From Serripes groenlandicus (lineage: Eukaryota; Mollusca; Bivalvia; Cardiida; Cardiidae), in NCBI GenBank assembly GCA_031761405.1, contig JASEVX010000117.1, positions 248,001 to 312,000 on the forward strand: a stretch of DNA of 64,000 nt. Reading direction: 5' to 3'. A program made the translations under genes and the position numbers. The notes under the pieces were generated by a model. It had not been told where the DNA came from, ran no database searches, and worked only from the letters and a program-made list of their open reading frames with translations. Positions 10,157 to 21,652 of this stretch are shown here, piece by piece (positions within the stretch are counted from its first letter, which is position 1; each line of letters opens with the position of its first letter).

Positions 10157-10550
10157 TATCCGATTACAGTATTATGAGATTGTCAGACTTTTCTGGCTTC
10201 AGAAACCTTCAAAGAACAAGATGGTTCATCTCTGTAGATAAAAGTAGTATTATTGAATATGTAGAACTTTCAAAGGTTAACGGTTGCCATGTAGGAAATG
10301 ATTAAAAGACTCGCAGTGCCTCGTTTATTTTCATGAAATAAAACTCAAATGTGATTAAACTATAGTATGTGTTATTATACATTTTTGATTAAAGGTCAAG
10401 TTCAGGTTAATTTGGTCTAGTAAAACTGATTATATTCAAGTTTCTTTGATTAACCTTTAAGTAGCTTGTAACCTACCCATAATATCCAGATAATAAGCCA
10501 ATAAAAGATAATTCAGATATGGATGGTTCTTGCCAAGTTCTTGGAGCAGA
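10157..10550. other. Unassigned AT-rich spacer
   Basis: Nothing recognised, apart from AT-rich sequence leading into the next MITE. Confidence 0.45.
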
Positions 10551-10770
10551 TTCACCTTTCCCCACAGTCATAACACATCTGCAGCAGATGATTTTGAAAA
10601 CATCTAGGCTTAAATATGGAAAACCTTCATAAATGAAAGCGTTATTATTGAATTGAGTTAAAAATAGGATGGCAAAAGTTGAAATTGCAATTTCTACTTT
10701 TGTCGCAGTCTTCTCAAAAGTCAATTGATGTTAGGTATGTTAAAATATGTCTATAAGTGGGAAAAGGATA
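10551..10770 (-). mobile_element. Old piggyBac-like MITE, decayed ends
   Basis: CCTTTCCCCACAGTCATAAC, ATCTGCAGCAGATGATTTTG, and ATATGTCTATAAGTGGGAAA keep the family order. The hairpin tip is collapsed to GAAATTGCAATTTC. Confidence 0.6.
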
Positions 10771-10993
10771 ACCCTTTACCACATATAGACGCTTTCTGAC
10801 ACCTCGGCAGCAGGCGACTTTTGAAAACATGTTGGCAAAAGGAGAAATTGCTCAAAACGAGCAATTTCTCCATTTGCCAAAATGTTTTAAACATTTTTGA
10901 GTTATTGTACCTTTCTTTATAGATATTTTTCAGGTATTTGCGAACATGCTTTCAGAGTCGTCTGCTGCAGATTTGTTGTATGTGGGAAAAGGA
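10768..10993 (+). mobile_element. Old piggyBac-like MITE, near full length
   Basis: ATAACCCTTTACCACATATAG at left, TATGTGGGAAAAGGAT at right. Tip GCTCAAAACGAGC. Confidence 0.75.
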
Positions 10994-11072
10994 TGAACTC
11001 TACTGCAGACAGAACCATTTCATTGCCAACATAATCATATGTACTAGTAAATGAGCTGAATTTGGTTAGTGC

Positions 11073-11302
11073 TTAATCCCACATACAACAAATCTGCAGC
11101 AGACGACTTCGAAAACATCTAGACAAAAACATTGAATTTCCATATAGTTGGAGGTGTAAGTGATGAAAAAGTTGAAAACATTGTGGCAAAAGGAGAAATT
11201 GCTCATTTATTATCCTATCAGCAGTTCCTTCTTTTGCTACAATGTTTTCAAAGGTTGTCTGCTGCAGAGACATCAGAAAGCATCTACATGTGGAAAAATG
11301 TA
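11073..11302 (-). mobile_element. Old piggyBac-like MITE
   Basis: TTAATCCCACATACAACAAAT at left, CATCTACATGTGGAAAAATG at right. The hairpin tip is broken by an extra TTATCCTATCAGCAG. Confidence 0.7.
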
Positions 11303-12992
11303 AATACATGTAGATGTCTGCTGCAATTAGACAGAATAAAAGTGTTTTTTGTTTATAATATTATTATAATGTTATATTATAAGCTCATCTGTTTTTGGAA
11401 GAAAAAAAGTCCGGCTATAGTAATACACATGGTGTCTGCATCGTCACACAATTTTAGCCCTACCTCATAACTCAATCAAAGTACAGAAAGTACTGGTAAC
11501 GAATTATTTTGAACATGTATTGTAAAATCAAATTTATGAATGCAATTGATCATGCTATTGCACAATTTAGTCTATTTTATTATTATTAATATTTTTGTCC
11601 AGAGATTTTTTTTATCAGTTGACAGTTTTAGTAAATGTAGCATTTCAACGGCGATGCGAGCGTTTAACATGCACACTAACTCTTTCACTGAGCTCTGCGT
11701 AAAGTCTGTCAAAACACCCATGGCATATTTTGTGAGATTTACATTGTTAGTTTGATTTGTTTTCGTCACCAGGGGCGGATCCAGGATTTCGGCTTATATT
11801 ATAACTATGTTTCATGTGAGTGAATTAATTATTATAAATCTATAATGTTTAAAAAATCGCATAAAATAAGAATTAAAAAAAAAAAAAAAGAACAGTTCCA
11901 ATTGGGACTCGAACTCGCGTCCATAAATAGTCCATGCTTAGAAGTTCTACGCGCTCTGCATTACACCACGGTACTTTGATACAACGTATGAGCGTTACTT
12001 TCGTATATATATTAAGCTAACTGAATGCGCGCGTATGTAAACCATGATCTATAATTAAAAAGCCCCTTTGATCATCGTTATCATGTTGGAAAAAGGAGAA
12101 ACAACGGCGATGCGAGCGTTTAAAATGCACACTGACTATTTCACTGAGCTCTGCGTAGTGGCATATTTGTGAGATTAACATTGTTCTATACAGCGTGGGG
12201 TCGACTTCTAGTGAATGGGCATACGACTAAAATTCATACTCGTGCCTTACAAGTGCCGACAAATGAAATATATATGCGCGTACTGTTAATTTGATATTTT
12301 CTAGAAAATTGATTATCTATGATGATTCGATAGTATAATTATGACTTCACTGTATTGAAATAACACGTAGAAGTCATTTTAATATCGAAAAAATACTAGG
12401 ACTATTTAGGTGCAGCGAATGTGTATTCTAAGCCGAAGTGTAGTTTAACCGTGACTTCCGGAAAAAAACACGATCGCGTTAACTGTATTATTTTTTGAGA
12501 AAAAATAATTCGTTAAAAACCACTCAACATTTTCAAATGAAACTTTGTACATATGTTCCTAGGGTCAATAAGCATACCAGTAAGTCACATAACTCTGGCT
12601 TTATTGATTTTTCAGAAATGCCCCTTTTTCGACTCAGAAAAAAACAGACGAGCGTTAGCATTCGCTCTGCGGCGCTTTGTTATTTTTATATAATAATTAC
12701 ACCATCCTATAAATGTTTTATATAGAGGAGATGCATAGGGATTTCTAAAGGTCAGATTATATTATAATAATTTCTACCATAATAAATGAATTCCTGGATA
12801 TGAAAGAATGTGTATATACTGTAATTAACAAATTACAGTACTTTGATTATGAATATTACTTTATATTGAATGTCCTAGTCATCAAACGCTTCGACAATTA
12901 AACATCTTACGTACGATACAATTATGTCAAGCCCAGCATGCAAAATTTATATATATCTCATGAATCCAGCTGCTTTAATCAACCTTTAACCT
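11303..12992. other. Spacer with a ~100-bp direct repeat pair
   Basis: GGCGATGCGAGCGTTTAA through CTCTGCGT and TTTGTGAGATT occurs at 11647-11748 and again at 12103-12185. A segment between them begins near CCAGGGGCGGATCCAGGATT, which resembles hAT-type ends, although no matching right end was found. 12500-12725 resembles 50520-50680 (ACAGACGAGCGTTAGCATTC). No gene seen. Confidence 0.5.
11897..11976 (-). other. tRNA-like sequence (SINE head or tRNA pseudogene)
   Basis: On the minus strand GTGGTGTAATGCAGAGCGCG resembles an A box and GCGAGTTCGAGTCCC a B box. The would-be acceptor arms do not pair, so a functional tRNA is unlikely. Confidence 0.4.
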
Positions 12993-13242
12993 ATGAACAT
13001 TCAGGAATCCGCTGTGGTCGATTGGTTAGCTTCGGGGATTTGAAACCGGGTTTCCCAGGTATGATCCCTAGTCGTGGCACTACAGTCAAGGTGGAGTGCC
13101 CTTGGGCAAGCCACATTTTCTAGACTAGTACTGGTTCGTTTACCCAGGGATCATGAATAAGTGAACTGTCACCGTGATATAACTGAAATAATGTTGAAAG
13201 CGGCGTAAAACCCCATAAAATAAATAAATAAATGAACATTCA
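12993..13242 (+). mobile_element. Complete tRNA-type SINE with 11-bp target duplication
   Basis: ATGAACATTCA flanks the element perfectly (12993-13003 and 13232-13242). The head is TCCGCTGTGGTCGATTGGTT with a degenerate B box. The core is GTGAACTGTCACCGTGATAT, and the tail is GGCGTAAAACCCC followed by (AAATA)n. The minus-strand copy at 39537-39728 is the same family. Confidence 0.8.
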
Positions 13243-13500
13243 TTCATTTTTGTTCATCTTATTCAAAATAGCAGGTTGTAAAATTGATATCATCCAAAAT
13301 ATTGTATTATGAATTGAACTTATCAAAAATTTATTTATAAATGTTCATTCTTTTCAAATAATTATTTTCTTGTGTTTAACTTGTATATGTCACATCATGA
13401 AATTGTATAAATTGTATGATTATTTGTAACTATATACTGTACTAATTTTGAAACAAGTTGAAAAATAAAATATCTATCTGTCATAATAGTCAACGAAGTC
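13243..13500. other. AT-rich spacer, nothing recognised
   Basis: Plain AT-rich sequence with no open frame or repeat ends. Confidence 0.4.
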
Positions 13501-13730
13501 CTAACCCATTCCCAGATACGACAATTCTACAGCAGACGACTTTGAACATATTTTGTCAAAAAATAGAAAATCTCTATAATTGAATGGACAACCTATGACT
13601 AAAAGTGGAAAACATTGTGGCAAAAGGAGAAATTGCTCATTTTGAGCAATTTCTTCTTTTGTCACTTTGTTTACAAAAAGCCGTCTGCTGCAGAGGCGTC
13701 AGAAAGCGTCTATATGAGGGAAAGGGTTAA
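13501..13730 (-). mobile_element. piggyBac-like MITE, 230 bp
   Basis: Exact 230 bp. The left TTAA has decayed to CTAA. Tip GCTCATTTTGAGC. Confidence 0.9.
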
Positions 13731-13898
13731 GCTAGAAAAAAGAGTGTATAAATATGTACAAATTACTTGCTCTATTAACATACATGACATTTTTTGGCTG
13801 TGAAAAAAACAATGAGAAATGGCATATTTTGACATTCATAGATATGAGCCGCGTCAGTAGCAATTTGGGGACTTCAGGACACTCTGATTTGACATCAT

Positions 13899-14500
13899 TC
13901 AACCCATTTCCAACATACAACAAATCTGCAGCAGATGACTTCGAACACATTTCTGGCATGAAAAATCTCAATAAATAAAGACTTTATTTATACTGGGCTG
14001 CACAGTTGGGGATGCCCAGTTTCCCGAATAGAGTTGATAACATTGTGCCAAAAGGTAAAATTGTGCTCAGCAGCAGACAACTTAATGAGCAATTTCTCCT
14101 TTTGCCACAATGTTTTCAACTTTTTCAGTAATTGTACCTTCATTTATGGAGATATTCTGTGTTTTTGTCAAGATGTTTTCAAAGACGTCTGCTGATTAAC
14201 CGTCAATTCCCACATACAACAAATTTGCAGCAGACGTGTTTAGTAGTAAGATATAACAACTTGTTACATCTGTAACAGGTTTAGTCAATGAAAAGAAATG
14301 CAGGTACTTTTTAGGCAAGTTGTATTGTTACCAAAAAGAAAACATTATGAAAAAAATATTACTCTTCAATTATAGTCTGGCTTGAGGTTTTTGGTAAATT
14401 TCATTATGAGCAATTTCACCTGTTGTCACAATGTTTTGAAAAGTTGTCTGCTGCGGAGGCATCAAAACGTGTTTGTGTGAGGGAAAGGGTTAAAATCTCT
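13899..14500. mobile_element. Cluster of broken old MITEs
   Basis: Left arms CAACCCATTTCCAACATACA (13899) and ATTCCCACATACAACAAATT (14206), plus a right arm ending GAGGGAAAGGGTTAA near 14492, occur out of register. At least two copies are mixed by deletion and insertion. A GGGCTGCACAG...CTG-type foldback lies at about 13995-14025. Confidence 0.55.
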
Positions 14501-14776
14501 TTAAATGAAAGTGTATACATAATACTGTTGAATAGAGTCAAAAGCATAATGTGGCAAAAGGGGAAATTTCTCATTATCAGCAATTTCTCCTTTTGTCACA
14601 ATACTTTCAAAATTTGTCTTAAGCAGGTGCCTTAATTTCAGTTCAGGTTAATACCAAAAAAGGTCATTATTGGTTTCAAGGTATAGTAAATTACTATAGT
14701 AAAATATGATACTTTTGGTAATTATATATATGTGTCTGCATGTGGCAAAGGATTAGCTTTCATGACAGCAACTAGG

Positions 14777-14998
14777 GTATAGCCCTTTCCCACATACAAC
14801 TAATATGCAGCAGATGACTTTGAAAACATACACACACAAAAATGGAAACTTCCTTTAAATGAAGGTACAATAATTAAATAGAGTTGAAAACATGGTGACA
14901 AAAGGAGAAATTGCTTGAATTTCTTCTTTTGTCGCCATGTTTTCAAAAAGCTGTCTCCTGCAGAAGCGTCAAAAAGTCTATATGTGGGAAAGGTTTAA
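14777..14998 (-). mobile_element. Old piggyBac-like MITE
   Basis: GCCCTTTCCCACATACAACTA at left, CTATATGTGGGAAAGGTTTAA at right. The hairpin loop has been lost (GAAATTGCTTGAATTTC). The right TTAA is shared with the next copy. Confidence 0.75.
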
Positions 14999-15224
14999 CC
15001 CTATCCCTCATACGACAATTCTGCAGCAGACGACTTTGAACGTATTTTGTCAAAACATAGAAAATCTCCATAATTGAATGGATAACCTATGACAAAAAGT
15101 GGAAAACATTGTGGCAAAGGGAGAAATTGCACGTTTTGTGCAATTTCTTCTTTTGTCACTATGTTTTCAAAAAGCCGTCTGCTGCAGAGGCATCAGAAAG
15201 CGTCTATATGAGGGAAAGGTTTAA
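14995..15224 (-). mobile_element. piggyBac-like MITE, 230 bp
   Basis: Exact 230 bp. Tip GCACGTTTTGTGC. Abuts an older copy through one shared TTAA. Confidence 0.9.
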
Positions 15225-15520
15225 AGGAGTACATGTGGTTTCAGACTGTGGGAATGATGTAACATGATCAGAAACATTAGACCATGGATAAAAATACAAC
15301 AAGCCAGCATGGAAAGGAAGAAGCATTTATGAGTCATGTGGGAATTGGATAGGACACGAAAGTCTTTCGATTTCATTTTGAATGAAAACAGTTTGTGAAT
15401 AGGACTGCATGTAATTCTGTATTTGGATAATTTTCATGGTAATTCATGATTTCATTAGTGAAAACGGTAACACTCTGCCTTTTACTTTCCCAATTAAGCC
15501 TTCGATATCTACTTTATTTC

Positions 15521-15750
15521 TTAACCCTTTACCTCATACAACAATTCTGCAGCAGACGACTTTGAACATATTTTGTCAAAAAATAGAAAATCTCTTTAAT
15601 TGAATGGTTAACCTATGACTAAAAGTGGAAAACATTGTGGCAAAAGGAGAAATTGCTCGTTTTGAGCAATTTCTTCTTTTGTCACTATGTTTTCAAGAAG
15701 GCGTCTGCTGCAGAGGCGTCAGAAAGCGTCTATTTGAGGGAAAGGGTTAA
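15521..15750 (-). mobile_element. piggyBac-like MITE, 230 bp
   Basis: Exact 230 bp. Tip GCTCGTTTTGAGC. The right TTAA is shared with the truncated MITE that runs into exon 15945-16172. Confidence 0.9.
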
Positions 15751-15935
15751 CCATTTCCGTCACATACAACAAATCTGCAGCAGATGACTTTGGAAAGATG
15801 TTGACAAAAATATAGAAAAACCCTATAAATGAGGTTATAATTACTGGAAAAAATTGCTCATTTTGAGGAATTTCTTCTTTTGTCACAATGTTTTCAAAGG
15901 TTGTCTGCTGCAGAGGTGTCAGAAAGCGTCTATTC
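15747..15935 (-). mobile_element. Old MITE truncated at the splice acceptor of the first visible exon
   Basis: TTAACCATTTCCGTCACATAC at left. The right arm stops after CAGAAAGCGTCTATT, where TCTATTTTCAG, the acceptor, takes over. The terminal GAGGGAAAGGGTTAA is absent. Confidence 0.75.
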
Positions 15936-15944
15936 TATTTTCAG

Positions 15945-16172
15945 CTGGAGCAGCTGAGCTCAAAGGAGGAGTTGAGCTCTGTACTGCGCAGTATTGTGGC
16001 AGAGAGTGATGATACGAGCCCGGCAAACAGCTGCGGCTCATCTCGCGTTGACCTGGATCCGGAGACGATCATAAAGGTCGCCCAGATCCTGTGTAAGTTG
16101 AACCCCAACTACACAACAATGGCAACGACGGAACTTGATGGGACCAAACTGAAAGTTTCCTCTGCTAACCTG
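15945..16172 (+). CDS. JAKMIP-like gene, exon a (first visible), 76 codons
   Basis: Internal exon, phase 0 at both ends, with acceptor TTCTATTTTCAG and donor CTG|GTAGGT. It begins LEQLSSKEELSSVL, an amphipathic helix-like start. A polar stretch rich in Ser, Asp and Asn (about residues 20-36) follows, then DLDPETIIKVAQILCKLNPN and a Thr/Ser-rich end. GC content and codon use are clearly higher than the surrounding sequence, which marks it as real coding DNA. An in-frame Met upstream at 15888 lies in MITE sequence before the acceptor and is not a start. No known domain is recognised. It joins in frame to the next exon at 21653. Membership of the same gene is inferred from strand, phase and lack of any intervening terminator. 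Confidence 0.75.
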
Positions 16173-16425
16173 GTAGGTACAAACTAAAATTTGTTTATCG
16201 TTTCATTATTTGAAATAAACCTCCAAACACCAGCAGATTTAGAGTTGTCTTTGTCTCAAAGCACTTATACGGATCTCTTCTCTGTCGCCTGTCTGTCTTG
16301 CTTTGCTTTAATTGGTCAAAACTTTGTTTCTGTGTGGCAGATTGACTTCCAATATGAAGGGCTGATACCTTGTGATCAGGAGAATGGAACAATACAAGGA
16401 ATAAAACCAATTCTAGTCTGCTTAT
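16173..16425. other. Intron start, no element recognised
   Basis: Unique sequence after the donor. It has a stretch of open frame (16191-16425) but no splice-bounded coding signal. Confidence 0.4.
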
Positions 16426-17917
16426 TAGCTCACCTGAGCACAATGTGCTCGAGTGAGTTTTTGTGATTGCCTTTTGTCCGGTTGATTGGTAAAAAACCAT
16501 GGCCTCCCAGGGACGGGGCTTTTTAGCTCACCTGAGCTTTGCTCAAGGTGAGTTATTGTGATCGCCTTTTCAAGTTTTGTCCGGCGTCCGGCGTGCGTCA
16601 ACTTCTTCTCCTCAGTAACCAGTGGGTCAATTGGGATGAGACTTCACAGAAAGCATCCTCTCAATGACCTCACCAGATTTCCTTCAAATTTTTGGGATCC
16701 ATGCAGAAAAAAAATTCTTCTTCTCCCAAACTGGTTGGCAAATTTTCAAATAATTTTGTAGAAATGTTCCTTGGATGACCCTCTATCATATTCCTTCAAG
16801 CCATGTTGATTGGTCAAAAAACATGGCCGCCAGGGGGGGGCGGGGCTATTTTGCCTTATATGGCTATAGTGAAAACTTAAAAAATCTTCTCCTCCGAAAG
16901 TGTCAGGCCGATTTTCAAAAAATTTTGTAGAAATGTTCCTTGGATGACCCTCTATCAGATTCCTTCAAGCCATGTTGATTGGTCAAAAAACATGACCGCC
17001 AGGGGGGCGGGGCTATTTTGCCGTATATGGCTATAGTGAAAACTTAAAAAATCTTCTCCTCCGAAAGTGTCAGACCGATTTTCAAATTATTTTGTAGAAA
17101 TGTTCCTTGGATGACCCTCTATCAGATTCCTTCAAGCCATGTTGATTGGTCAAAAATCATGACCGCCAGGGGGGCGGGGCTATTTTGCCTTATATGGCTA
17201 TAGTGAAAACTTAAAAAATCTTCTCCTCCGAAAATGTCAGGCCGATTTTCAAATAATTTTGTAGAAATGTTCCTCGGATGACCCTCTTTCTGATTCTTTC
17301 AAGCCATGTTGATTGGTCGAAAAACATGGCCGCCAGGTTGGGGGCGGGGCTATTTTGCCTTATATGGCTATAGTGAAAACTTAAAAAATCTTCCTCTCCG
17401 AAAGTGTCTGGCTGATTTTCAAATAATTTTGTAGAAATGTTCCTTAACCCACTTTCAGATTCCTTCAAGCCATGTTTATTGGTCAAAAAACATGGCCCCC
17501 AGTGGACAGGGCTATTTTGCCTTATATGGCTATAGTGAAAACTTAAAAAATCTTCTCCTCCAAAAGTGTCAGGCTGATTTTCAAATAATTTTGTAGAAAT
17601 GTTCCTAGGGTGACCCTCTATCAGATTCCTTCAAGCCAAGTTGATTGGTCGGAAACTATGGCCGCCAGGGGGCGGGGCTTATATAGTTAAATTGAAAAAA
17701 TCAGGTGAGCGATCCAGGGCCATCATGGCCCTCTTGTTTGTGTTATATGGCTATAGTGTTCCTTGGGTGACCCTCTATCAGATTCCTTCAAGCCATGTTG
17801 ATTGGTCAAAAAACATAGCCACCAGTGGGCAAGGCTGTTTTGCCTTATATGCATATAGTCAAAATTTAACAAAATCTTCAGGTGAGCGATTCTAGGGTCA
17901 TCATGACCTTCTTGTTT
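16426..17917 (+). mobile_element. HINE-like element nested inside another copy of itself
   Basis: Two 5' ends (TAGCTCACC at 16426 and 16524) and two 3' ends (CTCTTGTTT ending 17739, CTTGTTT ending 17917) show an inner copy, 16524-17739, inserted in an outer one. The inner copy has a 5' stem-loop (AGCTCACCTGAGC / GCTCAAGGTGAG), GTCCGGCGTCCGGCG, then tandem units of about 167-169 bp (TGTTCCTTGGATGACCC, CATGGCCGCCAGGGGG, TTATATGGCTATAGTG). After the units come GGTGAGC and hairpin GGGCCATCATGGCCC. The layout resembles bivalve pearl elements, a Helentron-derived non-autonomous group. Open frames within it are repeat-derived. Confidence 0.8.
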
Positions 17918-18273
17918 TAAGTTCAGTGGACTGAATGATGTTTTATGAGTCCATGGTCAATTTATTAATTATCACGATACAATGGAGAAAGAAACTGATT
18001 CAAACATAACAATCAACCTAAAGTATTGTATGTCCTGAGTTTAGTGTATCAAGCCTTTCTTTTCCATCAACGTCATTCAATGAGCTGACTTTATCCATGT
18101 CAAGTTTTAAGTAAGTTAAATCTTTTCATTCCCATGCTTTTTATTTGGATGTTTTTACACTACTTTCAAGAAAGACATTTTCATTCTGACTCTTATGATT
18201 TCTTTGATTTTATGTTTTTAAACAACATGTACTTTGAACAGAATTTTAGATATATGTCAGACTGTTCCTTGTG
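17918..18273. other. Intron spacer, nothing recognised
   Basis: Unique AT-rich intron sequence without element ends. Confidence 0.4.
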
Positions 18274-18743
18274 TTCAACCCTTTTCCACATTTAACAAAT
18301 CTGCAAACATCTGGGGAAAAAAAATCTATAAATGAAAGTATAATTTGCAATAAATTGAAAATATCATCATGAACAAGTTCTCCTTTTGTCACAATATTTT
18401 TGAGTAGTTAGCTACAAATACATTGAAATGTGGCTGCATGTTACTAAGGAAAGTGTTAAATTTTGGGTGGCCATTAGTCCAACACATGTAGCCTTTACTT
18501 TCCCTAATTCCTGTAACAGTTACTGTACTTTTCCCTACGGATATTCTGGAAATATGTTAACCCTTTCCAACATACAGATGCTTTCTGGTGCTTCTGCAGC
18601 AGACGACTTTTTGAGCAATTTCTCCTTTTGCCACAATATTTTCAACTCTATTGTGGCTGAAGTAGAACAGTTCTCCTTTTGCCGAAATTTTTCAAAAGTT
18701 GTCTGCTATTTTAAGATGTATCAAATTACCAGTGCATTAAGAA
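18274..18743. mobile_element. Two decayed old MITEs
   Basis: TTCAACCCTTTTCCACATTTA at 18274 and TTAACCCTTTCCAACATACAG at 18557 start partial copies. Arms such as CTGCAGCAGACGAC and TCTCCTTTTGCCACAAT persist, but right ends are lost. Confidence 0.6.
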
Positions 18744-18971
18744 ATAACCCTTTCCCTCATATGACAATTCTGCAGCAGACGACTTTGTACATATTCTATC
18801 AAAAAGTAGAAAATTTCTTTAATTGAATGGATAACCTATAACATACAGTGGAAAACATTGTGTCAAAAGGAGAAATTGCTCGTTTTGAGCAATTCCTTCT
18901 TTTGTCACTGTTTTCAAAAAGCTGTCTGCAGCAGAGGCATCAGAAAGCGTCTATATGAGGGAAAGGGTTAA
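18744..18971 (-). mobile_element. piggyBac-like MITE, young type, 228 bp
   Basis: The left TTAA has decayed to ATAA. Tip GCTCGTTTTGAGC. Confidence 0.85.
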
Positions 18972-19330
18972 GGATTAAATATATGAAAAGAAAGAAAAGG
19001 GAAATATGATTATATTCATGTACTTATAGTTTGAGACAGCCCAAAATAGGAAGAAATCTTTTACCGCAATATATAAATGTAATTTGCAGAGTTGTGAAAA
19101 ATTGTATTGATTAGTTGAAGGGTTACCATGTTATTCTGTAGGGGGAAAAGTTGGCTTATATTCAGGCTTTTGTTAGATTGATGAAAGTCTGGTAATTTTA
19201 AAACAATTACGAAAGTGTTAACATGTAATATGAAAACATGATCATCCCCTTGGCCCTAGGGTATCTAAACTCTTTCCTTGATGTGCAGCTCTAGATTAGG
19301 GGCGATTTTCAAAATTCTGAAAATTTCATT
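18972..19330. other. Intron spacer, nothing recognised
   Basis: AT-rich, with a purine-rich GAAAAGAAAGAAAAGGG patch. No coding signal. Confidence 0.4.
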
Positions 19331-19465
19331 TGACCCTCTAACCCTATGTTGTGGGTTCTCAAAAGAATGGTCTCAATGAGCTGATTATTTTGAGTACCCA
19401 TGCACACAATTATGGGTTTCGTTGGATAATAAGAGAGATATTGTGGGGAAAAGAGCAGCAAACCG
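19320..19465 (+). repeat. Fragment of the 5.3-kb unit
   Basis: CATTTGACCCTCTAACCCTATG followed by GTTGTGGGTT, and later GTGGGGAAAA, match 5078-5170. The second hairpin arm is displaced by about 60 bp of extra sequence. Confidence 0.55.
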
Positions 19466-19509
19466 CTCAGTATCTTGATCTTGGTGTGAAGGTTTTAGAT
19501 TTGTCTGGT

Positions 19510-19748
19510 TTAATCCTTTCCCACATGCAGACGCTTTTTGACGCCTCTGCAGCATTTGTCTATTGAAAACTTTGTTGCAAATGGAAAAATTGCTCATGAT
19601 GAGCAATTTCCCCTTTTGCCACAGTGTTTTCAACTCTATTAAATTGGTAAAGATTCACTTATTGAGATTTTGAGATATTGAGATATCCTATCTATATGGA
19701 TATTTTCAAAGCTGTCTTCTGCAGATTTCTTGTATGTGGAAAGGGTTA
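19510..19748 (+). mobile_element. Old piggyBac-like MITE, full length
   Basis: TTAATCCTTTCCCACATGCAG at left, TTGTATGTGGAAAGGGTTAA at right. Tip GCTCATGATGAGC. Confidence 0.8.
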
Positions 19749-19974
19749 AAAAAGATATGACGAAAAAGTGAAATACAACATCGGCAAAACTGGATGTTAA
19801 GTTGTGAGGGAAAATTAAAAACACTAGAAAAAGGTTGAAATACTTGTTTAAAGATGTTTTCTTTGAAAAAAATATCTGAGCAGAACATTAAGTAGCATCT
19901 GGAAAACTGTTTATCTGTAGATATGTATAAAGATTATAAATGTATATCTGTAGAGAAATTGCTTGTTTTGAGTA

Positions 19975-20146
19975 AATTCCTTTCCCAATAATTTGTAGAC
20001 GCATACTGACTCACAATAAGCAGCTTCTTCATTTGCCGCAATGTTTTCAACTATTCAATTATTGTACTTTCATTTAATGGGATTTTCCATGTTTTTGTCT
20101 TGATGTCTTCAAAGTCATCTACTGCGGATTTGTTGTATGTTGGAAT
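19975..20146 (+). mobile_element. Old MITE, right part
   Basis: TTCCTTTCCCAATAATTTGTAG at left. The right arm TCTACTGCGGATTTGTTGTATG is repeated again at 20385-20408, bracketing the tRNA-like element between. Confidence 0.5.
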
Positions 20147-20152
20147 TTAAAG

Positions 20153-20340
20153 GAAGACAGTGGTGCAGAGGTAGAGCGTTCAGGCCTCTCGTATCAAAGG
20201 TCTCTGGTGCGGGTCCTGACTTTGGTATTTTTTCACACTAACGGCGCGAGTACTGGTTAAGTCTCCAGGAAGCAGACATCGAGCGTGATTAATCAAAGGC
20301 TTGTTTCTCAATACATGTAAAATAAATAAGTTAACTAATT
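20153..20340 (+). mobile_element. tRNA-derived SINE, second family
   Basis: AGTGGTGCAGAGGTAGAGCG resembles an A box and GTGCGGGTCCTGAC a weak B box. CGAGTACTGGTTAAGTCTCC and an AATAAATAAG tail follow. It is flanked on both sides by the same MITE right arm, so it lies between two copies or within a duplicated one. Confidence 0.5.
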
Positions 20341-20413
20341 AAAAGGGAGTTTCCATATTTTTGACTTGATGTCTTCAAAGTCGTCAACTGCGGATTTGTT
20401 GTATGTTGGAATT

Positions 20414-20825
20414 TAGTGATACAGATCACCTTTTACCACTCTGCAGACTCTGCAGCAGAAACACTTTAAGAAAATTGTGTGAAAATTAGATATGGAACAT
20501 TTCTTGCAATATTTCCCAATTCGACTGTCAACCATATTCTTCTTCTATTTATCTGCTCTTTTTTTCAAAAGCTTTGAATTTGGAAGAGACCACAATTTTG
20601 GGGTTAGGAAGAGGGTGAGATTATAAACACGTTACTGTACTGGGTGGGGAATGTTTAATTAGGTAATAAACAAGCAGGAAAAAATTAGTTCCCTTTGGAC
20701 CAATAGATATTAAATATTCATAACCCAACATCTGGTTCCCCAAAACACTCTGCACCTATTGGCTTATTACCTAATATTACTTCAAACAATAAATGTATAT
20801 CACAAGATGAAGGAAACATGCAAAA
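20414..20825. other. Intron spacer
   Basis: Nothing recognised beyond a CTGCAGACTCTGCAGCAG remnant at 20441. Confidence 0.4.
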
Positions 20826-20990
20826 CAGTTGCCTATCAGTGGTAGAACGATCTCTGGTCTCATGATCTAAAAAGGGCCTGAGTTTGATAAGCGCTGGTTC
20901 AAAGTTTTGTACCTCTCAACACACTATGTGCAATCATTGTTCTGGTAGAGTATCCAGGAAGTACAACTATTTATCACTTGTTGGAACTTG
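20826..20990 (+). mobile_element. Possible decayed SINE, same family as 20153
   Basis: TATCAGTGGTAGAACGATCT, GAGTTTGATAAGCGC, and TGGTAGAGTATCCAGGAAGT follow the order of the 20153 element with many substitutions. Confidence 0.4.
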
Positions 20991-21485
20991 CTTCAACAGA
21001 TGAAAAATGAGTAATGTAAAAAATCACATAAATGCACACCGTGAACTAATTTTTGTAAATAGTTCAAAAAGGATTTTTTATCAAGGACAGAACTGATAAA
21101 TTATGTTTAGCAGCCACTTGTCTTCAGCAGCCACATTTTGACCTTGTCCTTGATGGCTGCCTAAGACCAGAATTAATCTGATAGAGACAACACCTGGTGC
21201 TTACCTCATAATATTGATATATCGATATAATATAAGTATATTATTGTGAAAATTACTGGACCACAGACTCGGAAAACATAATTTGGTCCACTGCACTAGA
21301 AGATTACTGGTACTTCTGTGAATAATTGTGTCTTTTTGTGTGTTTGTTAACATAGAGAGACTGGGTGATACCAATGATCAGGGAGGTGCCATGTGTATCT
21401 ATTTTCCTTTGCAGTCCACAATGATATATTTCAAGTAGACAACCAATTGACTTTCACATTACATTAAAAAAAGATAAATTATTAA
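20991..21485. other. Intron spacer with a mariner-like remnant
   Basis: TTTAGCAGCCACTTGTCTTC and AGCAGCCACATTTTGACC at about 21103-21142 match the interior of the 22007-22410 element. The rest is unassigned. Confidence 0.45.
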
Positions 21486-21625
21486 TATAATGCATATTAC
21501 ATACAAAAAGGAAATTTCAATATAATGCATATTACATACAGAAAAGAAACATATCAATACATGTAATACATATTACATACTGAAAGTAAACATATCAATA
21601 TAATACATGTTACATACCTAAACAT
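21486..21625. repeat. AT-rich short tandem repeat
   Basis: ATAATGCATATTACATAC and variants recur about four times at 36-40 bp spacing, ending about 30 bp before the splice acceptor at 21652. Confidence 0.75.
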
Positions 21626-21652
21626 ATTTCATTTGAACCTTTATACTTTCAG

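Noticed and set aside
9771..10241. 156-codon plus-strand open frame and its minus-strand shadow
   Set aside because: Most of it lies inside the 374-bp TIR element and repeats PWTTLKNF-like phrases from CCATGGA repeats. No domain and no splice context.
15888..15944. In-frame ATG upstream of exon a as a gene start
   Set aside because: These bases are MITE sequence followed by a good acceptor, so the exon is internal.
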